This document shows, piece after piece, positions 44,738 through 54,290 of a DNA stretch of 64,000 nucleotides. Position numbers and translations under genes: made by a program. The stretch is from Sporocytophaga myxococcoides DSM 11118 (GTDB taxonomy: Bacteria; Bacteroidota; Bacteroidia; Cytophagales; Cytophagaceae): assembly GCF_000426725.1 (NCBI RefSeq), contig NZ_AUFX01000009.1, forward strand, positions 310,001 to 374,000, read 5' to 3'. The notes under the pieces were generated by a model. That model was not told the DNA's origin and made no database searches. It saw only the letters and a program-made list of their open reading frames with translations. Positions within the stretch are counted from its first letter, which is position 1. The number at the start of each line of letters is the position of its first letter.

Positions 44738-45685
44738 ATGTTTGAAAATCAATCATTAGGAGATGATTTGTCATACAAGTACCTAAGGTCTAATTTTTTA
44801 ACCCACAAGCAGTGTATTGAAATAATATTTCGGTACAGGGCTTTGAAGACACTAGGGAAATGTATCAATTGTGAAAATCTCCTTATTTATTATAAGCAGA
44901 AAAATAGTAAACCGACAGCCTTTTACTGTACCAAGTGTCGATTTACAGTGTATCCATTGGCTAATACTCCTTTAGAGAAACTAAGAATTCCTCTTCCTGA
45001 TTTTTTCAAGTTTACTCTGAAAAAAATAGCACACAATTCAGGTTATAGTTCAAACATTATTGCTGAATTATATGGATATAATCGGGAAACGGCTTGGTAT
45101 TTATGTCATAGGATTCGTCGTTGGATGGCATTGGCTAATGCATCGATTAGATTGTATAAAATCGTGCAAATAGACGAAGCAGCAGTTAACACTGGATCAA
45201 AAGGGCTTGGAAAATATGCTAACAAAAAAAGAGGCTTTAACTCTTATTCTCACAGTATATGTTTAGGAATGGTAGATTCTGAGAAAAGAATGAGACTTTT
45301 CTTAATTCCAGATAGAGAGGAAGACACGTTGCTAGAAGTAATTACCAATTACGTTGAGATAAGTTCTATTGTTTATACTGATGAGTTTTCATCCTATCAG
45401 AATCTACTCAAATATGGCTATACGCATAAAACCGTTAACCATGCAAAACGTCAATACCGAAATGGTGATGCAACTACTAACCGAATTGAAGGAAGTTGGA
45501 AACTTCTAAAAAAGAGATTAGAAGGAACATATTATCAGATAACAGAAAAGTACGCCCACCTATATTTTGCTGAACATGTCTTTCGGTACACTAACCAAAA
45601 TGAATCTCTTAGCAAGAAGTTTAAAATCCTATTAGAAAGTTTGCCTCCGCTGTTTGAAAAAAAATCAACATCTAACCAGATCTAA
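44738..45685 (+). CDS. IS1595 family (ISXO2-like) transposase
   Basis: 315 residues, the family length. An N-terminal zinc ribbon (CxxC at 42/45 and 64/67) is followed by a helix-turn-helix (GYNRETAWYLCHRIRRWM). The DDE-type core has Asp146 in VQIDEAAVNTG, Asp215 in IVYTDEFSSY and Glu251 in TTNRIEGSW, plus the GTYYQITEKYAHLYFAEHVF tail. It looks intact. The stop codon is one base before the ATG of the DUF2779 gene, so the two form one transcription unit. I found no convincing terminal inverted repeats close to it. Confidence 0.92.
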   Translation: MFENQSLGDDLSYKYLRSNFLTHKQCIEIIFRYRALKTLGKCINCENLLIYYKQKNSKPTAFYCTKCRFTVYPLANTPLEKLRIPLPDFFKFTLKKIAHNSGYSSNIIAELYGYNRETAWYLCHRIRRWMALANASIRLYKIVQIDEAAVNTGSKGLGKYANKKRGFNSYSHSICLGMVDSEKRMRLFLIPDREEDTLLEVITNYVEISSIVYTDEFSSYQNLLKYGYTHKTVNHAKRQYRNGDATTNRIEGSWKLLKKRLEGTYYQITEKYAHLYFAEHVFRYTNQNESLSKKFKILLESLPPLFEKKSTSNQI

Positions 45686-45686
45686 T

Positions 45687-47204
45687 ATGGAAAATAAAAA
45701 TGATAAAGCATGGTTATCAGAATCAGTTTATACTGATACGCAGAGGTGTATAAAATCAACCTTTTTGTCTTTACACGAACCCGAATTAAAGATTAATACT
45801 GGATTCTCTGCTTCTCACACATTTCAAATTGTTGAGAAGACTGCTCGTACCCTGTACCCGAATGGCATTGATGTAATGGAGGAAGAATATATCAACTTTA
45901 ATCACTTTGTCTACTACACTAAGCACTTGCTTGATAAAGGCAATAAAACTATTTATCAGGCATGTTTTCAAAGTGAATTTAAAAGATGTAAAGTCGATAT
46001 TCTAATTCAACATAACGAGAAAAAGTGGACAATAATAAATGTAGTAAGCCGGACTAAGGTTGAGGATACAGATATTCTCCGTTTAGGGTTTATAAGTAAG
46101 ACCATTCAAGAGTTATATCCCAAGATATCCTTGGAGGCTAAAGTGATTTATCTAAATTCTAATTATGTCAGAGAAAATGAATTAGATCTTCAAAAGTTGT
46201 TTAACTCAGAAGATATATCGAGACGAATTAACTTAGTACAACCAATAGTAGACCGATTTATTCGGTCTGCTATTAAAATGTATAATGCCACTAAACCGCC
46301 TAATATTGGAATAGGAACCTATTGTCAAAAGCCGTTCCCTTGTCCTTTTCAACATATATGTTGGAAAGATATACCTGAATATTCCGTTTTTGATTTGAGT
46401 CATGTATGGCTAACTCGACAATTCCAATTTTATCAACAAGGCATTGTGAAATTAGAAGATATTCCTCGGACTGCTAAACTATCCGAAAATCAATGGATGC
46501 AAATTGATTGTGAACTTCAAAAAATAATAGTCACCAATTTGCCTGCTATTGACAAGTTTATGGAAGAGTTGGAGTATCCCATTTCACATATGGATTTTGA
46601 AACCTTCCAGCCTGCGATTCCTTTATTTCCGGGTACTTCACCTTATGATCAAATTCCTTTTCAATTCAGTGTTCATACTGAATATTCGAATGGAGATGTA
46701 ATTCATCATGAGTTTTTACATAATGGGAAAAGTGATCCTCGTTTGTTGTTTTTGCAAAAGTTATTGACTGTTGTGGGGGCAGAGGGGACAATCCTTTGTT
46801 ATAATCACAGATTTGAAACAGCAAGGTTGAAGGAATTGGCAATGTATTATCCTGAGTATGGAGCCGACATTATGAGGATTATCGATCGAATTAAGGATTT
46901 AATGTATCCTTTCGAGAAAAGATTCTTATATCACCCAGAGCAAAAAGGGTCAGTCTCTTTGAAGGTCGTGTTACCGGCTTGGGCTCCTGATTTGAACTAT
47001 AAGGGACTATCTATTGGCAATGGGGTTGCTGCTTCTGCGGAATATGAGAAACTGGGGCAGTCTTTTACATCTGCTAAAGAAAAGGCTAAGATTAGAAAAG
47101 ACTTGCTTGAGTATTGCAAGATGGATACGTATGCCATGGTGCGATTACTAAAGGTCTTGAAATCATTAATACAAAAGGAAGAATTAGTTAAAATTAAATC
47201 TTAA
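45687..47204 (+). CDS. DUF2779 family protein: RecB/Cas4-like nuclease plus DnaQ-like exonuclease
   Basis: 505 residues from ATG 45687. The N-terminal half resembles Cas4/RecB nucleases: Asp104 in CKVDILI, a TIINVVSRTK strand and a Cys cluster (Cys213, 219 and 225 with Cys21) typical of a 4Fe-4S site. The C-terminal half is the DUF2779 region: HMDFETFQPAIPLFPG with Asp303/Glu305 as in DEDD exonucleases, LCYNHRFETARL, and LLEYCKMDTYAMVRLL with the last Asp. The family's function is unknown. The one-base distance to the transposase suggests co-mobilisation. Confidence 0.82.
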   Translation: MENKNDKAWLSESVYTDTQRCIKSTFLSLHEPELKINTGFSASHTFQIVEKTARTLYPNGIDVMEEEYINFNHFVYYTKHLLDKGNKTIYQACFQSEFKRCKVDILIQHNEKKWTIINVVSRTKVEDTDILRLGFISKTIQELYPKISLEAKVIYLNSNYVRENELDLQKLFNSEDISRRINLVQPIVDRFIRSAIKMYNATKPPNIGIGTYCQKPFPCPFQHICWKDIPEYSVFDLSHVWLTRQFQFYQQGIVKLEDIPRTAKLSENQWMQIDCELQKIIVTNLPAIDKFMEELEYPISHMDFETFQPAIPLFPGTSPYDQIPFQFSVHTEYSNGDVIHHEFLHNGKSDPRLLFLQKLLTVVGAEGTILCYNHRFETARLKELAMYYPEYGADIMRIIDRIKDLMYPFEKRFLYHPEQKGSVSLKVVLPAWAPDLNYKGLSIGNGVAASAEYEKLGQSFTSAKEKAKIRKDLLEYCKMDTYAMVRLLKVLKSLIQKEELVKIKS

Positions 47205-47259
47205 ACCATAGGCCCGGCCTTTTTAATTCAATATAATTTAAACTTAAACCAACAAGGAT

Positions 47260-47484
47260 ATGTACGAATGCAATGAATATAGTCATCACTACAACAATCA
47301 TGAATTTTGTGAATTGATTGAGAGCATCTCCAATTACTACAAAGTTGCTTCCAGTATAGAAGATGCAGATCCTGCTGATGCTTGGAAGAAATTATCAGGT
47401 ATACAGAATAATAAGGTAATTCCTGAGGATATTGATCAAATGATCAAGAAGGCTTTTGTTCGGCAGTTGAAAAAATATTCTTAG
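47260..47484 (+). CDS. Small hypothetical protein, 74 aa
   Basis: Begins MYECNEYSHHYNNHEFCELI; acidic and helical, with Trp in DAWKKLSG and a basic end (VRQLKKYS). ATG 47260 follows an AAGGA-like sequence at 47253-47257. No family recognised. It shares a bidirectional terminator with the convergent XRE gene. Confidence 0.6.
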   Translation: MYECNEYSHHYNNHEFCELIESISNYYKVASSIEDADPADAWKKLSGIQNNKVIPEDIDQMIKKAFVRQLKKYS

Positions 47485-47490
47485 TATAAA

Positions 47491-47524
47491 AAAACTCTCC
47501 TGATCAATTCAGGAGAGTTTTTTT
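47491..47524. terminator. Bidirectional terminator
   Basis: AAACTCTCCTGA-TCAA-TTCAGGAGAGTTT with A-run and T-run on the two sides. It overlaps the 3' end of the minus-strand XRE gene. Confidence 0.9.
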
Positions 47525-47883
47525 ATTTGTTCTTTGAGTTGATCTATGGTCTCTTGTTGATAGGCAATTTTGTCCTCCAGGAGTTTGATCTTATCTTCAT
47601 AAAGGGATTTCAATTCTTCTGGAAAATTTACCACTACATACCCTCCATTCTTGATTTCATTATTGCTGAAGTTGAAAATATGTCTCTCGTCTAAATTCAA
47701 CAGGTCTGCCGGAGTAATACCCAATACATTTGCTATCTTTTCCATTTTCTCAGTGTTTATATCCACATCATTTCTTTCGATTTTCATATAGCCTCCAACC
47801 GTCATCTCCAACTCATCTGCAATCTCCTTTGCTGATATGTTTTTAACCTCTCTCAGTATCTTAATTTTATCTCCGATCTTCAT
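47509..47883 (-). CDS. XRE-type transcriptional regulator with coiled-coil tail
   Basis: 124 residues from ATG 47883; the 29 extra residues of the longer frame have no XRE character. The helix-turn-helix is MKIGDKIKILREVKNISAKE, then IADELEMTVGGYMKIER and NTEKMEKIANVLGITPADLL. Residues ~88-124 form a coiled coil (LYEDKIKLLEDKIAYQQETI). Likely a cytosolic DNA-binding repressor; the tail resembles mobile-element regulators common in Bacteroidota. Its target is unknown and may be local. Confidence 0.88.
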   Translation of the reverse strand: MKIGDKIKILREVKNISAKEIADELEMTVGGYMKIERNDVDINTEKMEKIANVLGITPADLLNLDERHIFNFSNNEIKNGGYVVVNFPEELKSLYEDKIKLLEDKIAYQQETIDQLKEQIKKLS

Positions 47884-48098
47884 AAAATCCCAATTGTCTA
47901 ATTTGTACAAATATAGTCTTAAAAGTTCAATTTTACACCTTTTTAGAAGGTTTATTTTACTTATAACCAACTAACCTTGAGTGAATTGTGTGATTTCTAA
48001 AGAGGTAAACCTAGATCCAGTAAAGATTTTTAACATTATCCAGTCCTCTCTAAAACATACAAGATAATGATATAATAACTATTCAATATTCAATTAGT

Positions 48099-49547
48099 AT
48101 GAAGTATTTAGTAATCTTTTTTCTCTTATTTTCAACTTTAGGTGTAGGTCAAACCCTTCCTCCCAAGTCTTATTGGATTGAGACTGATCAATTAGGTAGA
48201 AAGATAAATACTGGGGTTATAAAGGAAAGATATAATGAAGATGAAAATGCTAATATTCATGGTAAGTATATCAGTTATCATCAGAATGGAAATAAAGAGA
48301 AAGTTGCTGACTTTAATCACGGTAAGTTAAATGGTCAATATGAAGAGTACTATGATGATGGGACTATCAAATTAAAATGTGTTTATCAAAATAATATACT
48401 CCAAGGCTCTTATTATGCTGTGGAATGTAATAGTTTCTCAGGTATTGGCTACTGCTATGCTACTAAAACAAACTATCTTAATGGCAAAGAACATGGCCCT
48501 CACGAGAAAAGAAAGGTTGGTAATATTAACCTGTATTTATCTGGTAAAGTATCACCTACAGACATTTTGATTGAAAAGGGCCAATATGTTAATGGAAACA
48601 GAGAAGGTAAATGGCTTGTAGAAGGAGATGAAGGTAGTTATAGAGAGGGTATCTATAAACTAAGCAGAGAAGAAGGAATCTGGACTAATACTTCAACTCG
48701 TAAATCTGCTTTTGGACCTTTACCATACTATGAAAAGGGTTATAAGGCATTATTTAAAGCGGGTGAAGCAATTCAAATCTGGGACGAAACAGGGAAAGAT
48801 TTGGCTGATATTGCACGTGAGGAATCTCAAAAGGCAAAACAACAGCAAGAAATTGAAACTCGGATAGAGGCTGAAAAGAAAGAGAAGGAAGGAATAGATA
48901 AACTATTAAGTACTCCCAATCTAATTTATAACATGAATAGTTATGTGCTTGTAGAAGACAGCCAGAGACAATTGAATCAGTTCGCTCAAAATATTCTGAA
49001 ATACAATCAAACCAACAATAACCAGGTCAAGGAACTTTGGATTTTAGCCCACACTGCAAAGGGAAAAGAAGATGATGTAATAGAACAAAAATTGCAAGAG
49101 GATAAACTCTACATTTTATCCTTAAATAGATGTTATATGATTAAGAAGTATTTGATTGAATATGGGCTAAGTGATATACAGTTTCATTTTCTTCCTTGTG
49201 CATCTTATTTGGCTAAAGGAAAAAAGGTGGAGATTTTTTTAGATCAAATTCAAGATGTCAAATCCGGTCAGGAAATATGTCAAAAACTTACGGGACAAGC
49301 GGAATACTCCCCTGATAAAATTGTATTGAATCAGGCATTACGAAATGGAGTACTGCATAATGTCAAGCAACTCAAAGATGCCAATGTTAATCCTGAATTT
49401 AAATACAGAGTACCGATTGAGTTATGGATGGATGGATATTCCCAAGATGAACCTGAAATTGATAAATTTAAAAAGGAATTGATAAAGGTAGCAGGTGATG
49501 CTAAACAAGTCTTACAATATGTTTACCCATTAAACTTTCAACGGTAA
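48099..49547 (+). CDS. MORN-repeat (YwqK-like) secreted protein
   Basis: 482 residues with signal peptide (VIFFLLFSTLGVGQ). MORN_2-type repeats lie at ~30-200 (HGKYISYHQNGNKEKVADFN, HGKLNGQYEEYYDDGTIKLK, VNGNREGKWLVEGDEGS). A charged helix (~235-260) follows. Residues ~285-395 resemble a degenerate OmpA-like segment (LILAHTAKG near LSLNRCYMIKKYLIEYGLSD, the usual SxxRAxxVxxYLxxxG pattern). It is probably a cell-envelope protein. YwqK-like MORN proteins are sometimes annotated as antitoxins, which is not supported here. Confidence 0.7.
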   Translation: MKYLVIFFLLFSTLGVGQTLPPKSYWIETDQLGRKINTGVIKERYNEDENANIHGKYISYHQNGNKEKVADFNHGKLNGQYEEYYDDGTIKLKCVYQNNILQGSYYAVECNSFSGIGYCYATKTNYLNGKEHGPHEKRKVGNINLYLSGKVSPTDILIEKGQYVNGNREGKWLVEGDEGSYREGIYKLSREEGIWTNTSTRKSAFGPLPYYEKGYKALFKAGEAIQIWDETGKDLADIAREESQKAKQQQEIETRIEAEKKEKEGIDKLLSTPNLIYNMNSYVLVEDSQRQLNQFAQNILKYNQTNNNQVKELWILAHTAKGKEDDVIEQKLQEDKLYILSLNRCYMIKKYLIEYGLSDIQFHFLPCASYLAKGKKVEIFLDQIQDVKSGQEICQKLTGQAEYSPDKIVLNQALRNGVLHNVKQLKDANVNPEFKYRVPIELWMDGYSQDEPEIDKFKKELIKVAGDAKQVLQYVYPLNFQR

Positions 49548-49582
49548 GTTCTTCTCTTGTTGAGAAAGTGATTTCAATAATT

Positions 49583-49610
49583 GGGAGTCAATATCACCTA
49601 ATTGACTCCC
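49583..49610. terminator. Bidirectional terminator
   Basis: GGGAGTCAAT (49583-49592) pairs with ATTGACTCCC (49601-49610). It overlaps the end of the minus-strand gene at 49598. Confidence 0.7.
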
Positions 49611-49870
49611 GTGTTAGGAGTTGACATCTCTTTGGATTGTTTTCGCCAATCTTTTATTTCAAGAGGTTCTTCTTCTGACGGGGCTTCTGGAGTGATGCAT
49701 TTAGAGGGATCTATAGATTTTAAATCAACATAATCATCATCCTTTTCAAGTTCAGCCTCTCGTTCCAACTCCTCTCGTTTTGCTTTATTTCTTCTCTTAT
49801 TGATTAGAGCATATTCATCCTCAACCATTGCTCCCTGGCTATATCCCTCAAAAGTTAATAGGTATTTCAT
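49598..49870 (-). CDS. Small hypothetical protein, 90 aa
   Basis: Begins MKYLLTFEGYSQGAMVEDEY and is strongly charged in the middle (NKRRNKAKREELEREAELEK). No family recognised; the frame and ATG 49870 are credible and its end lies in a terminator. Function unknown. Confidence 0.55.
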   Translation of the reverse strand: MKYLLTFEGYSQGAMVEDEYALINKRRNKAKREELEREAELEKDDDYVDLKSIDPSKCITPEAPSEEEPLEIKDWRKQSKEMSTPNTGVN

Positions 49871-50059
49871 TTTAGGTACGCTTTTACCTATATATCAATT
49901 TTAGACAACACAAATCTGAAAATCTCGTATATACCCCTGACTTTAGAATTTTTTTCTTTTAAGTTATTGGAAATGAGGGTTGTTTTCCTATTTTTGTTTT
50001 TGGGACTTTTTATGCTGTGGGGACTTTTACTTATTACTCTTTAGAGGAATTCTTATACT

Positions 50060-50380
50060 ATGAAAAAAATACGCATTGATTCAACTCAAACAAAGAAATA
50101 TCAATTATCTGATTACACTACGGCTAATACTATTTCCTTTAAAAAATTCATTGCTTCAAGTCTAGCAGATTTCGATTGTAGGGTATACTATCACAGAAAA
50201 GAAGCGGATCAAACAGAAATAAGAGATCGATTCCTATTTCCTAAGTCTGAACAGGATATTGTTTCGGGATCATTAGATATTGATTTGGATTTTTTATTTC
50301 AAAATGCCCATGAAGTTTATTTAGAACTTGTCTGTGAAAAGGATATTACTGCGCAATTGGAGTTTCAAGAGCAGAACTGA
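50060..50380 (+). CDS. Small hypothetical protein upstream of DUF262, 106 aa
   Basis: Beta-rich acidic protein (YQLSDYTTANTISFKKFIAS, SLDIDLDFLFQNAHEVYLEL) without signal peptide. Family not recognised. It precedes the DUF262 gene by 95 bp on the same strand and may be part of the same module. Confidence 0.6.
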   Translation: MKKIRIDSTQTKKYQLSDYTTANTISFKKFIASSLADFDCRVYYHRKEADQTEIRDRFLFPKSEQDIVSGSLDIDLDFLFQNAHEVYLELVCEKDITAQLEFQEQN

Positions 50381-50475
50381 AAGGATACATAGAAATAAGA
50401 AAGTTTTAAAGGAATTATATTAATAATTCCCAATTAGTTTTAATCATGATTTATTAGAAATATAAAATATCTATT

Positions 50476-52158
50476 ATGTCAATTTCAAAAAGCCAAACAG
50501 AAAAATTCGGTCAAATCTTTAGCGGTAGTAGATTTATCATCCCTTCGTATCAGCGCAAATACAGTTGGACAGAAAAAGAGACAAAAGCCCTTTGGCAAGA
50601 TATCGAAGAAAGCCTAAAAGACAATATGAACCATTTTGTAGGAACACTTTCATTTAAAGAAAATAAACCTGAAGGGCTTTCTACAGATATTGTTTATGAA
50701 ATTATTGATGGGCAACAACGGATCACTACATTATTCATTTTATTAAAAGTATTAATTGAGAAAATACCAGATCAAAAAATACAAAATGATCAAATAACGG
50801 CTTTTATCGGGAGCAAAGGTAACCTAAGACTCTTGCCTCTTGGAGAAGATGGCGAATTTTTAAATACGTTACTTTTTGATTTTAACAATATTAATCTAAA
50901 TGCAATAGATAAGAGAAGTCAAAAGTACATGTATTCAGCGAAATCAACATTTACAGCATTAGCAAATGCATTAAGTCGTGAAGAAATTGAAGAGAGAATA
51001 ATTTTTATTCGAGATAGATTGGATGTATTATTTTTTAATGTTACAAGTCAGGCCCAGTCTGTTAAAATGTTCTCTATAATAAATGATAGGGGATTACCTT
51101 TAAGAATATTAGATAAAACGAAGAGTATTCTAATGCTCTATTCAACTCTTCATTTAATGGAAAGTCTGAATGACAGTATAAACTTAGCATTCGAAAAGAT
51201 ATTTGACTCATATGATGACATACTTGTATGGAGAGATAAACTGGGGATATTAGGTAGGTTGGAAGAAAATACAATTTTCACCCAGCATTATTATTCTTCA
51301 AGAAAACTATTTCCTGATACTTGGACTAATAGAGATGGTGCAGAAACTATATTTGACAATTTGAAAAAAAGATGTGAAGATCTGAAAAATAAACCAACCG
51401 AACTAAACACCTTCATTACTGAATACCTATCAGATTTTAAAGCCTTTTCAGTTAGTTATGCCCAACTCATAAAAGACATACAAACTGTTCCTATCTACCA
51501 AAAGCCATTTCGATATCTTGAATTTACTGCTACACTATACCCAGTTCTTGTAAGGCTGTATATGCAGAATAAACTTATTCAATTACTGCCCCTATTAGAA
51601 TCAATTGAAGTAAGAGTATATAAACTTAGAGGTACAAACCCAATTGCTGACATGTATTGGTTAAGTTCCCAACTTACAGAAAACGATTTAACAATTGAAG
51701 AGATAAAAGCATATTTAATTTCTTTCAGTGAGAAATTTGTGAATAATCATGTTTTTGAGACATACCTGGATAGCGCAATAGCGGAAAATAGAGTAGTAAA
51801 GTATATCCTATCAGAGTATTGCAATAATAATTTGGATATTGCGGTTTATAAAAACCTCCAAATTGAGCATATATTTAGCAAAGATCCCAATTATGATGTT
51901 TCTAGTTATGGTTTCTCTAAGGACTATGAATACGAAAAGAATAGGATTGGGAATTTGAGTTTGTTAGAAGAATCTATTAACAAAGGGCTAGGTAATCTTC
52001 CCCCTGTAAATAAAATTACTGGTTATCTTAGTTCTGTTATCACTGATACAAGAAATTTGGCAGGAGAAATCCAAAAAGGCAATTACTGCAAACCTTGTGT
52101 AGATAACAGACGAAAAAAGATTGTTGACTTTTGTATTGATAGATTTAAAGTGAACTAA
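50476..52158 (+). CDS. DUF262/DUF1524 protein (GmrSD-like)
   Basis: 560 residues. The DUF262 N-terminus has IPSYQRKYSW (22-31), the ParB-like DGQQR (78-82) and VVGTLSF-like HFVGTLSF. The C-terminal DUF1524 domain is HNH-like: LQIEHIFSKDP with His465, then EKNRIGNLSLLEESINKGLG. This order is that of GmrSD/BrxU-type type IV restriction enzymes, which cleave modified phage DNA using nucleotides bound by DUF262. It is typical of anti-phage islands. The gap to the next possible start is short (75 bp), so the kinase gene may be co-transcribed. Confidence 0.9.
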   Translation: MSISKSQTEKFGQIFSGSRFIIPSYQRKYSWTEKETKALWQDIEESLKDNMNHFVGTLSFKENKPEGLSTDIVYEIIDGQQRITTLFILLKVLIEKIPDQKIQNDQITAFIGSKGNLRLLPLGEDGEFLNTLLFDFNNINLNAIDKRSQKYMYSAKSTFTALANALSREEIEERIIFIRDRLDVLFFNVTSQAQSVKMFSIINDRGLPLRILDKTKSILMLYSTLHLMESLNDSINLAFEKIFDSYDDILVWRDKLGILGRLEENTIFTQHYYSSRKLFPDTWTNRDGAETIFDNLKKRCEDLKNKPTELNTFITEYLSDFKAFSVSYAQLIKDIQTVPIYQKPFRYLEFTATLYPVLVRLYMQNKLIQLLPLLESIEVRVYKLRGTNPIADMYWLSSQLTENDLTIEEIKAYLISFSEKFVNNHVFETYLDSAIAENRVVKYILSEYCNNNLDIAVYKNLQIEHIFSKDPNYDVSSYGFSKDYEYEKNRIGNLSLLEESINKGLGNLPPVNKITGYLSSVITDTRNLAGEIQKGNYCKPCVDNRRKKIVDFCIDRFKVN

Positions 52159-52233
52159 AACAGTTGGTTGGTTTTAATACGTTTCTATCCTATGGTCTAT
52201 AGGAGAGTAAAATTATTTAATAGACAAATACAA

Positions 52234-53604
52234 ATGATAGATATAAAAAATCTTAAAATTGTCGCGCCTAAAGGACAGGGATACTTTTGCATAGTTAAAC
52301 AATACGTTAATGACAAGACTGGAGAAACATATGCATTAAAGGAATTAAAAAAGGAACATTATTCAAATGAAGGATACTGTTATCGATTTTTAAGAGAGAT
52401 AAAATTACTTCAAGAATTAGAAGGATGTGAAAACATTATTCGCCTTGTTAGTCACGGAAATGATATAAATAATCAAAAATTATGGTATTTAATGCCTTTT
52501 GCGAAAGCCAACCTGTACGATTACATTAAAATTAATAACGGAACATTAACCCAAATTGATAGATATAGTATTGTTGAACAAATTATCAATGCTATAAAAT
52601 ATGCCCATTCCCGGAAGATTCTACATAGGGATATTTCACCAAACAATGTATTGGTTTTTATTCGAGATAGTCAAAGAATAATTCAAATGTCAGATTTTGG
52701 TTTAGGTAAAGCAATTGAATCTTTATCGTATTACACAGGCTCGAGTACATCAAATTATGGACAAATTCTTTATGTTTCTCCTGAACAGAGAGATAGCCTT
52801 CGAGATGCAACTGAACAAAGCGATATATACTCTCTCGGAAAATTAATATATTTTATTTTTACAGGTAAAGATCCTGATAACATGAAACAGTTTGAACTTT
52901 CTACACTCGTAGCAAAAGCAACTGAAGAGACTCCACAAGACAGGTATAAAAGTATCAATGATCTTGAAAACCACTTTAATGCATTAAAAGATCTACACCT
53001 TAATCAAGTAATCCCAATTGAAAATATCACATTTCGAGAGATTCTTGAGTCCGGAGAATATATAGATAATACAAAGGTACATGAAATACTGGTTAAAGGA
53101 ATATATATAGGTCATGTTTATGAGGAATATATTAAGCCAGTTAATCAATATCTGTCATCTAACCTATCTGAATATTATAATCAAGTCGGAAACGGAATAC
53201 GTGATTTTGTCAGAACCTATTCGGAACGACTTAATGTATGTTATCAAACAACAGGTTGGCCATTTTCTGCAATGAAAAAAATTGGAGAAATCCTTATTAA
53301 AATTATAAAAACAGTTAATGATAGTGAGACAAAATTGATTTGTTTCAAGCAACTCTGGTATTTAGCATTTGAAGCAGATCAGTGGGCTGTTCAAAGCGAA
53401 CTTAAATCAGTTTTTAATGATACACATATTTCTAAAGCAATTGAAACGCAACTTTCAGAGTACATCATTTCAACTGGTAGAGGGGTTGATATGGAACATT
53501 TCGGCAATTTAATACTTCCCAAGATTATAAAAGCAAGTATCATTAAATTAAATGAAATTACAAGGAAGGAAAAGGATGTAACAGGAGATGATTTTCCATT
53601 CTAA
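52234..53604 (+). CDS. Serine/threonine protein kinase
   Basis: 456 residues from ATG 52234, placed just before the glycine-rich loop PKGQGYFCIVKQ; upstream TTG/ATG choices only add basic residues. All kinase marks are present: ALKELKK (Lys36), LHRDISPNNVL (Asp133, Asn138), SDFGLGK (Asp154), LYVSPEQ and SDIYSLGKLIYFIFTGKDP. No membrane segment or PASTA repeat. Residues ~260-456 are an unrecognised helical domain. Cytosolic kinases inside defence islands (for example Stk2 or PglW) act against phages; here that is an inference from its place after DUF262. Confidence 0.85.
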   Translation: MIDIKNLKIVAPKGQGYFCIVKQYVNDKTGETYALKELKKEHYSNEGYCYRFLREIKLLQELEGCENIIRLVSHGNDINNQKLWYLMPFAKANLYDYIKINNGTLTQIDRYSIVEQIINAIKYAHSRKILHRDISPNNVLVFIRDSQRIIQMSDFGLGKAIESLSYYTGSSTSNYGQILYVSPEQRDSLRDATEQSDIYSLGKLIYFIFTGKDPDNMKQFELSTLVAKATEETPQDRYKSINDLENHFNALKDLHLNQVIPIENITFREILESGEYIDNTKVHEILVKGIYIGHVYEEYIKPVNQYLSSNLSEYYNQVGNGIRDFVRTYSERLNVCYQTTGWPFSAMKKIGEILIKIIKTVNDSETKLICFKQLWYLAFEADQWAVQSELKSVFNDTHISKAIETQLSEYIISTGRGVDMEHFGNLILPKIIKASIIKLNEITRKEKDVTGDDFPF

Positions 53605-53661
53605 TAACCTTAAAAATTACCATTTTAACATATTGTTATTGGCCATTTCAACTATAAAATT

Positions 53662-53937
53662 ATGCCTCCAACCGAAAAAGGAAGAATGAAGATTAAGGCT
53701 CTTAATGATAGGCCTTTTGAAATTATCTATGTTAGACTTGATCCAAATGATTTACACTATAATACTCAAAATCTATATGAAGATATAGTACCTTCCATAA
53801 ATCCTACTGAAGTAGTTTATGTTTATTTGAGAGGGGGCTATTGGCAATATGAATTTGGAATTGAAGGGAACAGAATTCCGGAAGTCCTAAGTAATTCATT
53901 GAGTTCAATATCTACTATATTAGAACGAATGTGTTAG
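53662..53937 (+). CDS. Small hypothetical protein, 91 aa
   Basis: Begins MPPTEKGRMKIKALNDRPFE; an alpha/beta protein with VYVYLRGGYWQYEFGIEG. It follows the kinase gene by 57 bp, on the same strand. Its last four bases overlap the end of the opposite-strand gene at 53934. No family recognised. Confidence 0.55.
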   Translation: MPPTEKGRMKIKALNDRPFEIIYVRLDPNDLHYNTQNLYEDIVPSINPTEVVYVYLRGGYWQYEFGIEGNRIPEVLSNSLSSISTILERMC

Positions 53938-54224
53938 TAATAACCATTCTCTTTTAGCAAATTTAGATTTTTTCTATGATTAGACAGCCATTCAAAATAT
54001 TGAATAATTGTTTTCATTACCATTGTATCACTTAGTTCTGTTGATGTAGTGGTAAATGTTATTTTTCCTTTTGAATTGTTTTTAATACTATAGAAAATTT
54101 CATTATTAACCCTAATGTCTATTGAGATTTTATATTCAGAGAATTTATTTATGATCTCTTCATACCCTTTAACGTCTTGAGTGGGATAGTCAATTCTTAA
54201 ATTATTCCATTCTTTGATAGCCAT
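53934..54224 (-). CDS. Small hypothetical protein, 96 aa
   Basis: Begins MAIKEWNNLRIDYPTQDVKG and is a mixed alpha/beta protein (SIDIRVNNEIFYSIKNNSKG). It is encoded opposite to its neighbours, tail-to-tail with the 91-aa gene and head-to-head with the KAP NTPase gene. No family recognised. Confidence 0.5.
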   Translation of the reverse strand: MAIKEWNNLRIDYPTQDVKGYEEIINKFSEYKISIDIRVNNEIFYSIKNNSKGKITFTTTSTELSDTMVMKTIIQYFEWLSNHRKNLNLLKENGYY

Positions 54225-54290
54225 AACCTTTTTTATTATATATATAAACGCTTATATGCTCTCATTTAGGTGATAAAAAAATAATATTTC

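Noticed and set aside
44585-47260. Terminal inverted repeats of an IS1595 element
   Set aside because: GGGC/GGCC-TTTTT strings on both sides are in the same orientation and look like terminator ends. No convincing inverted pair was found.
48099-49547. Antitoxin call for the MORN-repeat gene
   Set aside because: It has a signal peptide and no partner toxin; the antitoxin label in databases rests on weak similarity.
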